Of a DNA stretch of 64,000 nt, positions 29,153 to 41,509 are shown one piece after another; positions within the stretch are counted from its first letter, which is position 1; each line of letters begins with the position of its first letter. The position numbers were made by a program, and so were the translations under genes. The DNA lies in assembly GCF_025232395.1 (NCBI RefSeq), contig NZ_CP065938.1, positions 1,116,001 to 1,180,000 of the forward strand, in the 5' to 3' direction. Below the pieces are notes generated by a model. That model worked only from the letters and a program-made list of their open reading frames with translations. It did no database searches and was not told where the DNA came from. The stretch comes from Taurinivorans muris. Lineage in GTDB: Bacteria; Desulfobacterota; Desulfovibrionia; Desulfovibrionales; Desulfovibrionaceae.

Positions 29153-30502
29153 CTATACAAGGGCAACCAAATCATATTGCTGCGTTTCCGCGATGTCTGC
29201 TTCAACAATCATTCCCGGTTTGATTTCCACTTCAGGCGGAGCGGAAACATAGGTGATGCCGTCCACATCAGGAGCCTGAAACCATGTGCGCCCGACATAA
29301 AGTCCCGCCCATTCCTCATGCTCCCTATCAATCAGGACAGGCATGCGTTCTCCGAGATATTCTTCCAAAATTTCCCCGCTGATTTCAGCCTGCAGCCGCA
29401 TAAGTTCGTCTTTGCGCGCATTTTTTACACGCTCTTCGACTTGCTGAGGCATTTCAGCGGCTTTTGTTCCGTCTTCCTGTTCATAAGCAAAAACACCCAG
29501 CTGATGAAAACGGGTTTTATCCACAAATTGATAAAGTTTGTCAAAATGCGAATCCGTTTCTCCGGGGAAACCGACAATAAATGTCGTGCGCAGCGCTGCT
29601 TCCGGAAAATATTTGCGTATCCTGTCCACGGCAATTTCCGGATTTTGCGCGAAAGGCCTGCCCATTCGGGCTAAAATATCCTCATGAGCGTGCTGCAGCG
29701 GAATATCGAAATAGGGTACAAACGTATCGCCTGCTTCCTGCAAATATTTCAGTAAGGTATCGGTCATTCCGGCAGGATAGAGATACATCAGCCGCAAACG
29801 TTCCAAACCGTCCAAACGGAACAGCCCGTCCAAAAGCGGACGCAAATCCTTATCGTCCGTATCACTGCCCCATGCCGTCACATCCTGCGCCACAAGAATA
29901 AGTTCTTTTATTCCGCTGCCGATAACGACCTTTGCCTCGGAAATAAGCATTTCCTTATCAAGGGAGCGATACCCCCCGCGAATGGAAGGAATAGTGCAAA
30001 AAGAGCAATTATGGCGGCAACCCTCGCCAACTTTCAGCCATGCATAGGAGGGAGCCGTGCTTACCTTTCTGCCCTGCACGGGAATCTGCATGATACGGTT
30101 ATCATAGGTAAAAGCCTGATATTCCCTTGCAGGCAATTTGATGCCGAAGTGTTCCTGAACAGCGGCGGCAACAAGGCTTCCCCAACTATCAATATCTTTT
30201 GTTTCAAGCCAAAGATTGACTTCCGGAACTTCTTTTTTCAATTCACACGTTCCATAGCGTCCAACCAAGCACCCGCAAACGATAATGAAGCACTCTTCGC
30301 CGGCTTGCGTTGCTATTTCAACAATAGTCGCAACGGATTCCTGCACGGCGCTTTGAATGAATGCGCAGGTGTTGATGAAAACAACATCGGCATCTTCCAA
30401 TTCATCAACAACGATGAAATCACCCAAAGACCCCAGAACATGCTCCGTATCAACTAAATTTTTAGGACATCCCAAACTATGCGTATAAATCTTCAACATC
30501 AT
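29153..30502 (-). CDS. rimO: ribosomal protein uS12 methylthiotransferase
   Basis: Radical-SAM enzyme that adds a methylthio group to an aspartate of ribosomal protein S12. The N-terminal UPF0004 domain has the three cluster cysteines at LGCPKN (Cys12), NTCAF (Cys46) and CGCL (Cys78). The radical-SAM cluster is C162-x3-C166-x2-C169 in CRHNCSFCTIP. The C-terminal TRAM domain starts near ERMPVLIDR. At 449 aa it fits RimO, and the SIRGGYRS after the cluster is RimO-like rather than MiaB-like. The start is directly after the lepB stop; a second ATG follows immediately. Confidence 0.95.
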   Translation of the reverse strand: MMLKIYTHSLGCPKNLVDTEHVLGSLGDFIVVDELEDADVVFINTCAFIQSAVQESVATIVEIATQAGEECFIIVCGCLVGRYGTCELKKEVPEVNLWLETKDIDSWGSLVAAAVQEHFGIKLPAREYQAFTYDNRIMQIPVQGRKVSTAPSYAWLKVGEGCRHNCSFCTIPSIRGGYRSLDKEMLISEAKVVIGSGIKELILVAQDVTAWGSDTDDKDLRPLLDGLFRLDGLERLRLMYLYPAGMTDTLLKYLQEAGDTFVPYFDIPLQHAHEDILARMGRPFAQNPEIAVDRIRKYFPEAALRTTFIVGFPGETDSHFDKLYQFVDKTRFHQLGVFAYEQEDGTKAAEMPQQVEERVKNARKDELMRLQAEISGEILEEYLGERMPVLIDREHEEWAGLYVGRTWFQAPDVDGITYVSAPPEVEIKPGMIVEADIAETQQYDLVALV

Positions 30503-30503
30503 G

Positions 30504-31115
30504 CTACTCTAATTTTTTTCCCAGGCGGCTAAAACGCAAGGAATTGTTTTCACTGTCCCAAGACCAGTAAATTCTCCAAGCCTTGCCGTAAATTTCATCA
30601 CGATTGACCGTTCCCCAAGCGCGGGAATCTTCCGAATTATCCCTGTTGTCACCCATGCAAAAATATTCATCCGCAGGCACTTTGAAAGGCGGCATGTTGT
30701 CAAGCGCGCCATAATAATCCGGACGGGTTTGAATAATGTAATCTTCTTCCACCTTCTCCCCGTTGCGGTAAAACTGTTTATCACGCATTTCAACAATATC
30801 GCCGGGCAAACCAACAACCCGCTTTATATAGTCAACGGACGGATTTTTAGGATATTTGAATACGATGATATCCCCGTATTGCGGACCGTCCCCTTTGTAA
30901 ATCCATGTATTTGAAAAAGGCAGTTTGAAACCGTAACTCAGCTTATTGACCAAAATATAATCGCCAATCTGTATGGTATTGAGCATTGAGCCTGACGGAA
31001 TGGTAAAGACTGAAACCAAAAACAAACGGATGAAAGCCGCCACGACAAGGGCGACAAAAAGCGCTTCGCCGTATTCTCTGATAACGCCTTTCTTTTTAGG
31101 AGTTAATTCTGACAT
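30504..31115 (-). CDS. lepB: signal peptidase I
   Basis: Inner-membrane serine protease that removes Sec and Tat signal peptides on the periplasmic face. One membrane anchor spans about residues 18-37. The catalytic Ser43 is in IPSGSMLNTI and the catalytic Lys98 in YIKRVVGLPGD. The third motif GDNRDNSEDSR is intact near residue 150. At 203 aa it is a short, one-anchor form. GAGGAAA precedes the ATG. It heads the six-gene operon and faces the sigma-28-type promoter of the repeat protein across 150 bases. Confidence 0.95.
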   Translation of the reverse strand: MSELTPKKKGVIREYGEALFVALVVAAFIRLFLVSVFTIPSGSMLNTIQIGDYILVNKLSYGFKLPFSNTWIYKGDGPQYGDIIVFKYPKNPSVDYIKRVVGLPGDIVEMRDKQFYRNGEKVEEDYIIQTRPDYYGALDNMPPFKVPADEYFCMGDNRDNSEDSRAWGTVNRDEIYGKAWRIYWSWDSENNSLRFSRLGKKLE

Positions 31116-31217
31116 AGTTTCCTCAGTTCATGTAGTTGTCTGTTTTTATCATGCATCGCCAAGTCGCGCAAGTTTAATAGTTTTCATTTTCCCGCAGAAA
31201 GTCTGGCGGCTTTTTTC

Positions 31218-31244
31218 TAAAGCTTTTCCGAGCGCTTCCGATAT
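31218..31244 (+). promoter_or_regulatory. candidate sigma-28 (FliA) promoter
   Basis: TAAAGCTT (31218-31225), an 11-base spacer and TCCGATAT (31237-31244) match the FliA consensus TAAAGTTT-N11-GCCGATAA at 7 of 8 and 6 of 8 positions. Transcription would start near 31251, just ahead of the GGAGGA ribosome site of the repeat protein gene. Confidence 0.6.
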
Positions 31245-31265
31245 GAAGATATGGAGGAATAAGGA

Positions 31266-32954
31266 ATGGATGAAATCCAAATCGATTTTTCCACAGAAAA
31301 CAGCTTTTCGCAAAACCAAAACACAAGAGCTGTAAACCTTGCAAAACCTGTCCAAAACTCCCCGTTTTCGCAAGGCTCTTCTCCTGCGCCCTTTTCCCTG
31401 CAATCCCAAACAAAACAAGACAATGTGCACATTTCGCGGTCTGCACAGCTCATTCAGCAAAATACCGCTCCTTTCTCCGCCCATGCTTCCGCCAATACCA
31501 CAGCAAACGCCCGGTCCGTCGCCCTGCAAAACGGAACCCTGTCTTTGGCACAAAATAAAGAAAACGGCATAACAAGCGATTATCAGTGGAAAAACGGCAC
31601 AAATTTCCAATTCACTATCAATCAAAATATCAATCTGCAGGAAAACGAAGATCAGTCCACATCTGTTTTCTTTGAACAAGACAATATCAGCAAAAAATAT
31701 CACGCAAACGGCAACATCTCAAAATATCAGGGAAACATTTTAGACGGAAATAAAAAATCCGTCCGTATCAATGCGCAGGGCGGAACGCTGAACGCTGAAA
31801 ACGATACTGTTTTCGCCTTGGCAGACAACACAACCGTCAATGCCAAAGGAAATAACACCATCATCCTCAAAAATACCATGCGTGACATGCAAATCAACAC
31901 CCAAAACGGCGATAACACCATAGTCGGGCAAACCCTGCAAAATGTCACCATATCCCTTACAGGCGGCAAAAACACTCTTAATTTTAAAAATGCGGAAAAC
32001 AGCATAATCGATGCCCGAAAAAGCAATGTGCATTTAAATACGGGCAAACTCGCGGGAAGCACCCTAAACCTCGAAAAAGGAACACATGCTCTCAATATCC
32101 AGCAAAGTTCGCACAATACCATCCATTTTGCGTCCGGCTCTTTCAATCAAGAGTCGAAACTGAATATTTTCGGAAAAACCGAAAACACCCTCATTCACGC
32201 CTCAGGCGAAAAAGTAAATCTTTCCTTGCAACATAGCCAAAATAATTACATTCAATCCACGGCGAAATTCACGCATGCCACTTTTTCAAAGTCTAAAAGC
32301 GATGTCGTGCAATTCGATACATACAGCAGTATTGTCAGCACCGGAACCCTAACGGACAGCAATATGGAAATAAACGGAACGCAGGCTGTCAACATGCGGG
32401 GCAATGCACTGACCGGAAATTCCAATCTCGCACTTTCAGGGCATTCCGCGTCTCTTGCTCTCAATACGCTTTCAGAAAATGCGGCAGCGAATATCGACAC
32501 CCGGCATTTCGCCCATAGCCAAATTCAAAATATTTCCGGTAATGCAACCCTTGATATTCAGGGGGGATATTACAATAATCTCGCAGTCAATACTCTGAAA
32601 GACACCGCCTTTGCAAATATTTCAGGCGACGGCGCTGTTTCTGTCAATACCATGAAAGATAATGCCGGAATCAACTTGGGGGAAGGCATACTCAATGTCA
32701 CTATCGGCGCAGTTTCTGACAATGCGGTAATCCAAGGCGGAAAAAACGCCCTGCAAAGCAGGATAGGCGCAAGCTCCAAGGCAGACACGGAACAAAACCA
32801 ACCCGGCAACATTCATAACACGTTTCAAAATACCGCTATTACCCAAAACCAAGAACAGACAAGAGCATTTAACGCATACCGCACAACGGCGAATAATTTC
32901 CCGAAAATCACAAACACACTACAAAATCAAATAAAACTCAATCGGCTTGTGTGA
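31266..32954 (+). CDS. Asn/Thr-rich repetitive protein, likely beta-solenoid, probably sigma-28 dependent
   Basis: 562-aa protein of no recognised family. It has no cysteine and a single tryptophan, and is very rich in Asn, Thr, Ser, Ala and Gln. The first 100 residues look disordered and contain QDNVHISRSAQLIQ, a stretch like the DxVxLSxxA motif of FlgM. From about residue 140 to 500 runs a series of 15-20-residue units of alternating hydrophobic strands and Asn/Gly turns (for example NTTVNAKGNNTIILKN and NLALSGHSASLALN), as in a beta-helix. There is no Sec signal or membrane helix. Absence of Cys and a polar composition are frequent in proteins exported by flagellar type III or type I systems. 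GGAGGA lies 7 bases before the ATG. Confidence 0.8.
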   Translation: MDEIQIDFSTENSFSQNQNTRAVNLAKPVQNSPFSQGSSPAPFSLQSQTKQDNVHISRSAQLIQQNTAPFSAHASANTTANARSVALQNGTLSLAQNKENGITSDYQWKNGTNFQFTINQNINLQENEDQSTSVFFEQDNISKKYHANGNISKYQGNILDGNKKSVRINAQGGTLNAENDTVFALADNTTVNAKGNNTIILKNTMRDMQINTQNGDNTIVGQTLQNVTISLTGGKNTLNFKNAENSIIDARKSNVHLNTGKLAGSTLNLEKGTHALNIQQSSHNTIHFASGSFNQESKLNIFGKTENTLIHASGEKVNLSLQHSQNNYIQSTAKFTHATFSKSKSDVVQFDTYSSIVSTGTLTDSNMEINGTQAVNMRGNALTGNSNLALSGHSASLALNTLSENAAANIDTRHFAHSQIQNISGNATLDIQGGYYNNLAVNTLKDTAFANISGDGAVSVNTMKDNAGINLGEGILNVTIGAVSDNAVIQGGKNALQSRIGASSKADTEQNQPGNIHNTFQNTAITQNQEQTRAFNAYRTTANNFPKITNTLQNQIKLNRLV

Positions 32955-33047
32955 AAATCATTCTTTGCAAAATCATCCTGCCAGTATACTTTAAACTCTT
33001 TCTTCCAACAAATACAATATGGTTTGTCCAGCTGTATAATTATTTTT

Positions 33048-33757
33048 GGCTCTAGACCACTATCTTTTTCAAGATTATGGTTAATGATAATGAAATTCAA
33101 TAGATTAAGTAAGTATAAAATAAAAAAAATTATTAACTGTTTTTCAATGGATTTAACTGCCACTGCAACAAGTGAATTATTAAAGTTAAATCGTAAAACT
33201 GTTAACAATTATTTTACGGAATTTCGTGAGTTAATTCTTGAAGACAGTATTCAAAAACACCAAAAAGAGCTTGGAATATTTGAACTTGATGAAAGCTATT
33301 TCGGAGCCAAAAGAGTGAGAGGTAAGCGAGGACGCGGAGCTGCCGGCAAGACTCCTGTTTTTGGGGTCTTAAAGCGTGAGGGAAAAGTTTTTGTCAGCAT
33401 AGTTCCAAGATGTTCAAGGGAAGAGTTATTGCCCATAATACAAGGAAAAATCCTCGAAGGCTCAACTATCCATACAGACGGTTGGAAAGCCTATGACGGC
33501 CTTATTTTGAATGGTTATACCCATTACAGGGATTCCACCATGAAAACGAATTTGTGCGGGGAAAATCACATGTGAACGGCATAGAAAGCTTCTGGAGCTT
33601 TGCTAAAAGACGGTTGGCGAAGTTCAATGGTCTGACAGATGAAAAGTTTGTCTTGCACTTAAAAGAATGTGAATGTAGATTTAACCTCAGAAATGAAAAT
33701 TTTGCTGTTTCTATGGAACAACTTTACTTCAAAAACAAAAAGTGATGGTCTAGAGCC
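33048..33757 (+). mobile_element. IS1595-family element (IS1016-like, about 710 bp), inactivated
   Basis: The element is bounded by inverted ends: GGCTCTAGACCA at 33048 and its complement TGGTCTAGAGCC ending at 33757 (12 bp exact, then imperfect). It holds one transposase gene of the ISXO2/IS1595 type, broken by a frameshift. The octamer TTATTTTT lies immediately left (33040-33047) and again at 33762-33769; an 8-bp duplication would fit this family if the right boundary is 4 bases further out. The flanks are T-rich, so this is not conclusive. Confidence 0.75.
33084..33745 (+). pseudogene. IS1595-type transposase, frameshifted
   Basis: DDE-type transposase read in two frames. The first frame (to a TGA at 33573-33575) has the N-terminal helix-turn-helix and FELDESYFGAKRVRGKRGRG, then TPVFGVLKREGKVF and IHTDGWKAYDGL, which hold the first two acidic residues. 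The second frame gives FHHENEFVRGKSHVNGIESF and WSFAKRRLAKFNGL, the C-terminal catalytic part. The break lies near 33530-33535, just before the FHHENEF segment, where one base appears to be missing. No slippery heptamer is in the correct frame, so a true mutation is more likely than programmed frameshifting. Confidence 0.8.
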
Positions 33758-33825
33758 TTTTTTATTTTTATAATCAATTATTCTATGTAATTTCATATAC
33801 TTACGTACAATATCTATATGAGATA

Positions 33826-34107
33826 CTAGTCAAGAACATTATCATTTTTTGTGAGCAATACACATACGATAAATTGTAAAATTATTATTCCAATATAAAT
33901 AGCAGAATATAGTGTTAATGAATCATTAAAAATAAATGAAATAATAGGATAGACAATCAAGGCAACAATTGGATTTATTTGCATGGAACTACCAGTTAAA
34001 ATTAATGTTCCAATTAATGACCACAAAATACTATGTGAAAAATTATATATATCTAATGCTACAATAATAGAAAGTACAATATTTAAAGTAATCATAATTA
34101 TAAACAT
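33826..34107 (-). CDS. small hydrophobic membrane protein, unrecognised
   Basis: 93-aa protein with three to four membrane helices (about residues 2-22, 25-45, 50-66 and 70-88), very rich in Ile, Leu and Asn/Ser, with a short charged tail ending in KNDNVLD. No family is recognised. The layout recalls small multidrug-resistance or EamA-half proteins, but no signature supports this. The frame extends to a TTG at 34137; ATG 34107 is chosen because GGGGAA lies 9 bases before it. A near-perfect sigma-70 promoter precedes it. The AT content is higher than in flanking genes, which with the IS suggests acquired DNA. Confidence 0.55.
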   Translation of the reverse strand: MFIIMITLNIVLSIIVALDIYNFSHSILWSLIGTLILTGSSMQINPIVALIVYPIISFIFNDSLTLYSAIYIGIIILQFIVCVLLTKNDNVLD

Positions 34108-34157
34108 TATATAGTTTCCCCATACCATACAAAACAATCTTACATAAATTATTAAGT

Positions 34158-34185
34158 ATTATATTCTCTCTATTTGAATTGTCAA
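34158..34185 (-). promoter_or_regulatory. consensus sigma-70 promoter for the small membrane protein
   Basis: On the minus strand, TTGACA (34185-34180), a 16-base spacer and TATAAT (34163-34158) match both consensus hexamers exactly. The start site would be near 34150, about 45 bases before the chosen start codon. Confidence 0.65.
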
Positions 34186-34764
34186 GTCAAATAGATACGT
34201 TGTAAAAAAGATCTAATTTCTCAAGAAGTTATACTCCTATTATGACGTAATCAGGTTAACTTGTTTATGTTATGTTTGTTTCTTACTTTTGCTTTTATTT
34301 TTTAAATCATTGATAATTGAAATCTGAAGTGTAACATTTGAGATAAAAAAATAGTTCAAAAATAAACCTTGTTGCAGAATTATTTTGTGTCGATTTACAG
34401 GAGGGGTTTAACTAAGGTATTCCGCACAAACAAAGCCTGCGGGTAGGAAGGGGCAGGCGGTTATGTTAAAACAAAAACCCCCGTATATGGTTTATCGGGC
34501 GTTTAAAATAGGGAGCTGCTCAAGAGTCTAAAAAAATATGGGCAAGAAACGTATCAACAGAATTTTTCCAATATCTTCTTTTAATTTTAGATAGATTGCC
34601 CGACGTCTGAATTTCGTCGAACCACGATATGATATTTGCAATTCCATTTCGTATGGAATAAACGTTGACTGTCATTCATGCCGTACTGTTCTCATTTGGT
34701 TATGCCGAGCACATTGAAACATATCAAAGAAGGACAACTTAGCTGTTTTTTTATGTTGAAGCGG
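34186..34764. other. AT-rich gap without a supported gene
   Basis: About 580 bases between the small membrane protein promoter and the rRNA operon terminators. On the minus strand an ATG frame of 51 codons (34675-34520) is open, but it has no ribosome site and no known homology. The stretch 34435-34504 contains two hairpins that resemble the rRNA operon terminators and are listed separately. No tRNA or known small RNA was recognised. Confidence 0.5.
34435..34504 (-). repeat. two degenerate copies of the rRNA-operon terminator hairpins
   Basis: One hairpin has AAACGCCCG pairing with CGGGGGTTT (one mismatch), at 34504-34473, followed on the minus strand by a T-run. The second has GCCTGC/GCAGGC at 34458-34435. 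These resemble the hairpins at 34797-34765 (AACGCCCGTAT stem) and 34915-34890 (ACCGCCTGC stem), in the same orientation but opposite order. This suggests an old duplication or rearrangement of the operon tail. Confidence 0.4.
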
Positions 34765-34797
34765 ACAAAAAACGCCCGTATAAAAAATACGGGCGTT
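34765..34797 (-). terminator. second intrinsic terminator after the rRNA operon
   Basis: AACGCCCGTAT (34771-34781) and ATACGGGCGTT (34787-34797) form an 11-bp perfect stem with a 5-base loop. On the minus strand it is followed by a run of T. It lies about 150 bases past the 5S gene. Confidence 0.85.
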
Positions 34798-34889
34798 CAA
34801 ATAAAACAACAACCTCCTCTGAGTTTTTCACGGAGGCGTCAGAAAAACAACAGGTATTCCACCAAGCTATATGGGATAAATTATTTAAA

Positions 34890-34915
34890 ACCGCCTGCTT
34901 TTTTATGCAGGCGGT
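34890..34915 (-). terminator. first intrinsic terminator after the rRNA operon
   Basis: ACCGCCTGC (34890-34898) and GCAGGCGGT (34907-34915) make a 9-bp stem with an 8-base loop, followed on the minus strand by TTTAAAT. It lies 30 bases beyond the 5S 3' end. Confidence 0.8.
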
Positions 34916-34944
34916 TGGGGGATGAAAGGAATTAAATAAAAAAA

Positions 34945-35062
34945 GGTTTAGCGTCGTCCTACTTTCCCACAATAAAGACTGCAGTATCATCGGCGAAGAA
35001 GAGCTTGACTTCCGAGTTCGGAATGGGGTCGGGTATACCCTCTTCTCTATGGACACTAAACC
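34945..35062 (-). rRNA. rrf: 5S ribosomal RNA
   Basis: 118 bases. The terminal helix GGTTTAGTGTC/GACGCTAAACC closes the molecule. The conserved internal sequence CGACCCCATTCCGAACTCGG typical of 5S rRNA is present, followed by the GCCGATGATA and GTAGGACG elements. It is the last gene of the operon. Ends are set from the terminal helix and could shift by a few bases. Confidence 0.95.
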
Positions 35063-35129
35063 AAATTTGATGCTCAAGCCGTGCGGCGAGCAAAATATAT
35101 AATTGACAGAAAAAGAAGAAAAGTTTTTG

Positions 35130-38047
<2,918 letters not shown>

Positions 38048-38074
38048 CAAAAAAACTTGTCTTCTTCTTTTTCT

Positions 38075-38092
38075 GTTCAATTGTCAAAGAAC
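38075..38092 (-). promoter_or_regulatory. boxA-like antitermination site before 23S
   Basis: On the minus strand GTTCTTTGACAATTGAAC lies 28 bases before the 23S 5' end. It resembles rRNA boxA elements that recruit the NusB/NusE antitermination complex. A related copy is in the 16S leader at 40274-40291. Confidence 0.55.
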
Positions 38093-38170
38093 CGTAACTT
38101 GCGTTACTGCCGAAACAAATTCGGATAAAAATAATAAGGCAACTTATTCCTTCTGCCAAACTTGTTTCAA

Positions 38171-38246
38171 TGGTGGAGGCGAAGGGAATCGAACCCCCGA
38201 CCCTCTGCGTGCAAAGCAGATGCTCTCCCAGCTGAGCTACGCCCCC
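38171..38246 (-). tRNA. tRNA-Ala (anticodon TGC)
   Basis: 76 bases with encoded CCA. The acceptor GGGGGCG pairs with CGCCTCC; the anticodon loop CTTTGCA gives TGC; the T-loop is GGTTCGATTC. It sits in the 16S-23S spacer after tRNA-Ile, the standard bacterial arrangement. Confidence 0.97.
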
Positions 38247-38252
38247 GATTTG

Positions 38253-38329
<77 letters not shown>

Positions 38330-38655
38330 TTTTTTTGCTTGGTCTTTGCCCTTTCTGCTTCGTCTGCTTCATTTTTTGCTCGGTCATGTATGTCGTGATA
38401 CACTCCCGTCTCAAAAAATTCAGCTTCCTCGCATAAAACGCAAATACCGGCGCAAAAGTGTGAAGTTATCCAGTTGTGACCTTCCAGATTTTTCTGCCGG
38501 TCTTCAATATAATGAAAACCTGATGAAATTTCCCTATGCCAAACAAAAACCTTCACAGCCCTGCAAAGTTTGCACTATGTGGTCTCTTTACAGGATTTCA
38601 GACAATTCGCAAATCGCTTTGCGCATTGTGATTGAAGAACGAATGGAATGCTCTT
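38330..38655 (-). other. 16S to tRNA-Ile spacer
   Basis: 326 bases of transcribed spacer between the 16S 3' end and tRNA-Ile. No gene is supported; the open frame on the minus strand (38556-38320) runs into the tRNA and has no ribosome site. The ends may pair with the leader to form the 16S processing stem. Confidence 0.7.
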
Positions 38656-40201
<1,546 letters not shown>

Positions 40202-40659
40202 AAAAATATGATTCCGTCTGAATTACAATAATTCAAACAATTGAACTCAAAGCTCTTTATTTTATTCCATTTCGCTCTTCAATTGTCAATGACCCGTCCC
40301 AACCGACCTACGCCGCCGGAACCATTCTTCGGCCAACCTGCATGGTATCGGCCCGCACAACCCCGAAAAACTCAAAAACAAAAGTCCGTATCCCTAAACC
40401 GCTTCCACGGTTTGCAAACCCGGAATTTCTCCGCTCCCTGCCGGACCGGCAAAGAACCGTTCTGAAATTTCTCTCAGTCGCGAAGTGCGTTTATGCACTA
40501 TTTCATTCCCGCTGTCAAGAACTTTTTTTCAAAATTTTTAATATTTTTTCAAAATGCCCTTTATTCCTTGAAATCCCTCAAAAAAAACTTCTCGGAAAAA
40601 GCTCCTAGAAAAAGCTTCCTACAAAAAAAACTCTCTAAAAACCCCAAACAGGAAACTCC
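40202..40659 (-). other. rRNA operon leader
   Basis: About 460 bases between the proximal candidate promoter and 16S. It contains a boxA-like CATTGACAATTGAAGAGC at 40291-40274. The rest is A- and T-rich with runs of A and several AGCTTTTTC-like stretches. Open frames in it are not believable genes. Confidence 0.6.
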
Positions 40660-40688
40660 CTTATCCCCCTTAATTGCAAACTTGTCAA
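40660..40688 (-). promoter_or_regulatory. candidate rRNA promoter, proximal
   Basis: On the minus strand TTGACA (40688-40683), a 17-base spacer and GATAAG (40665-40660). The -35 is exact and the -10 is fair. A second candidate lies 130 bases upstream; paired promoters are usual for rRNA operons. Confidence 0.45.
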
Positions 40689-40790
40689 CTTAATTTTAAA
40701 TTTTTTACAGTTATTGTTTTATAAGTAATTAATACGGCACATTACCCTCCTCACTCTCGCTTTCCTTTCTGCCAGCTTTATCAGTTTATC

Positions 40791-40819
40791 TATATATACA
40801 CCCATTTTCATTTTATCAA
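40791..40819 (-). promoter_or_regulatory. candidate rRNA promoter, distal
   Basis: On the minus strand TTGATA (40819-40814), a 17-base spacer and TATATA (40796-40791). It lies in an AT-rich tract that could act as an UP element. Confidence 0.4.
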
Positions 40820-40909
40820 AAAAAGTCAATTTGTCTTTAAAATTTAATACGTTACATGATATTTTTTCATTTAACTATTTAATTTTATTAACAATTTTTA
40901 TATTTTAAC

Positions 40910-40939
40910 TTGACAGAATATCTGTTTTGCAAAGATAAT
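40910..40939 (+). promoter_or_regulatory. sigma-70 promoter for the small HTH gene
   Basis: TTGACA (40910-40915), an 18-base spacer and GATAAT (40934-40939) precede the gene start by about 33 bases. It is divergent from the rRNA promoters. Confidence 0.6.
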
Positions 40940-40971
40940 ATCTTATTCTTTATTTAATGTTAGGAGTTTTC

Positions 40972-41397
40972 ATGAAAAAAACTGCACAGACATCAACTTC
41001 AAAATCAACAAAACATACTCATAAAGAAAAGAAACATAAACAAACCGATAGTTCCTCTTTCCGGCAGTCCTCTTTTTTTGCATTTCCTTATACCGACTCC
41101 CAAAATGAAACCCTTTACATACAAAATGAATTGCAGGCAGATGATAATTTTATCCACAGTCCCATATACACCTTTCAAAAAACACATAAGCCCTTGACAT
41201 GGTGCTATTCAATTACGCCTGTGCATTTGCGAAACATGGATATCATCTGTAAAATTTTCGGGCGCAGCCGTTACACCGTCAAACAGTGGGCAAAAGAAGG
41301 CGCACCGATCGTCTATGACGGAGTGAGTTATATTTCAGAATATAACGCTCTTTTTTCCTGGCTCCTCAATTATTATAAAGACACTATGCTGCAATAA
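40972..41397 (+). CDS. small HTH protein, terminase-small-subunit-like DNA-binding fold
   Basis: 141-aa cytoplasmic protein. The first 40 residues are Lys/Thr/Ser/His-rich and probably disordered. The C-terminal 60 residues contain MDIICKIFGRSRYTVKQWAKEGAPIVYDG, a MerR/Nu1-like helix-turn-helix: the helix RSRYTVKQWAKEG followed by a short wing. This arrangement is common in phage small terminase subunits and excisionase-like proteins. No phage gene is next to it. TAGGAG before the ATG at 40972 fixes this start over the ATG at 40957. It may be a domesticated DNA-binding protein; the target is unknown. Confidence 0.7.
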   Translation: MKKTAQTSTSKSTKHTHKEKKHKQTDSSSFRQSSFFAFPYTDSQNETLYIQNELQADDNFIHSPIYTFQKTHKPLTWCYSITPVHLRNMDIICKIFGRSRYTVKQWAKEGAPIVYDGVSYISEYNALFSWLLNYYKDTMLQ

Positions 41398-41425
41398 ATG
41401 AATTATCACAAAAAACAGACAGCAA

Positions 41426-41450
41426 ACAAAAGCCCCTCAAAAGAGGGGCG
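41426..41450 (-). terminator. intrinsic terminator after the cyclophilin gene
   Basis: GCCCCTC (41432-41438) and GAGGGGC (41443-41449) form a 7-bp stem with a 4-base loop; on the minus strand TTTTG follows. It may also serve the convergent HTH gene. Confidence 0.7.
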
Positions 41451-41509
41451 GTTGCACAATCAATTATCCATAAAACAACATATCACAATAAATCAAATAA
41501 CAGCGCCTA

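Noticed and set aside
32927-33208. 93-codon minus frame crossing the left end of the IS
   Set aside because: It combines IS sequence with a flanking stretch; a gene cut by the IS cannot be shown because no continuation in the same frame was found at the right end.
33520-33580. Programmed -1 frameshifting in the transposase
   Set aside because: No slippery heptamer is in the right frame near the frame change.
34520-34675. 51-codon minus frame with ATG
   Set aside because: No ribosome site and no recognised family; short open frames are expected in AT-rich DNA.
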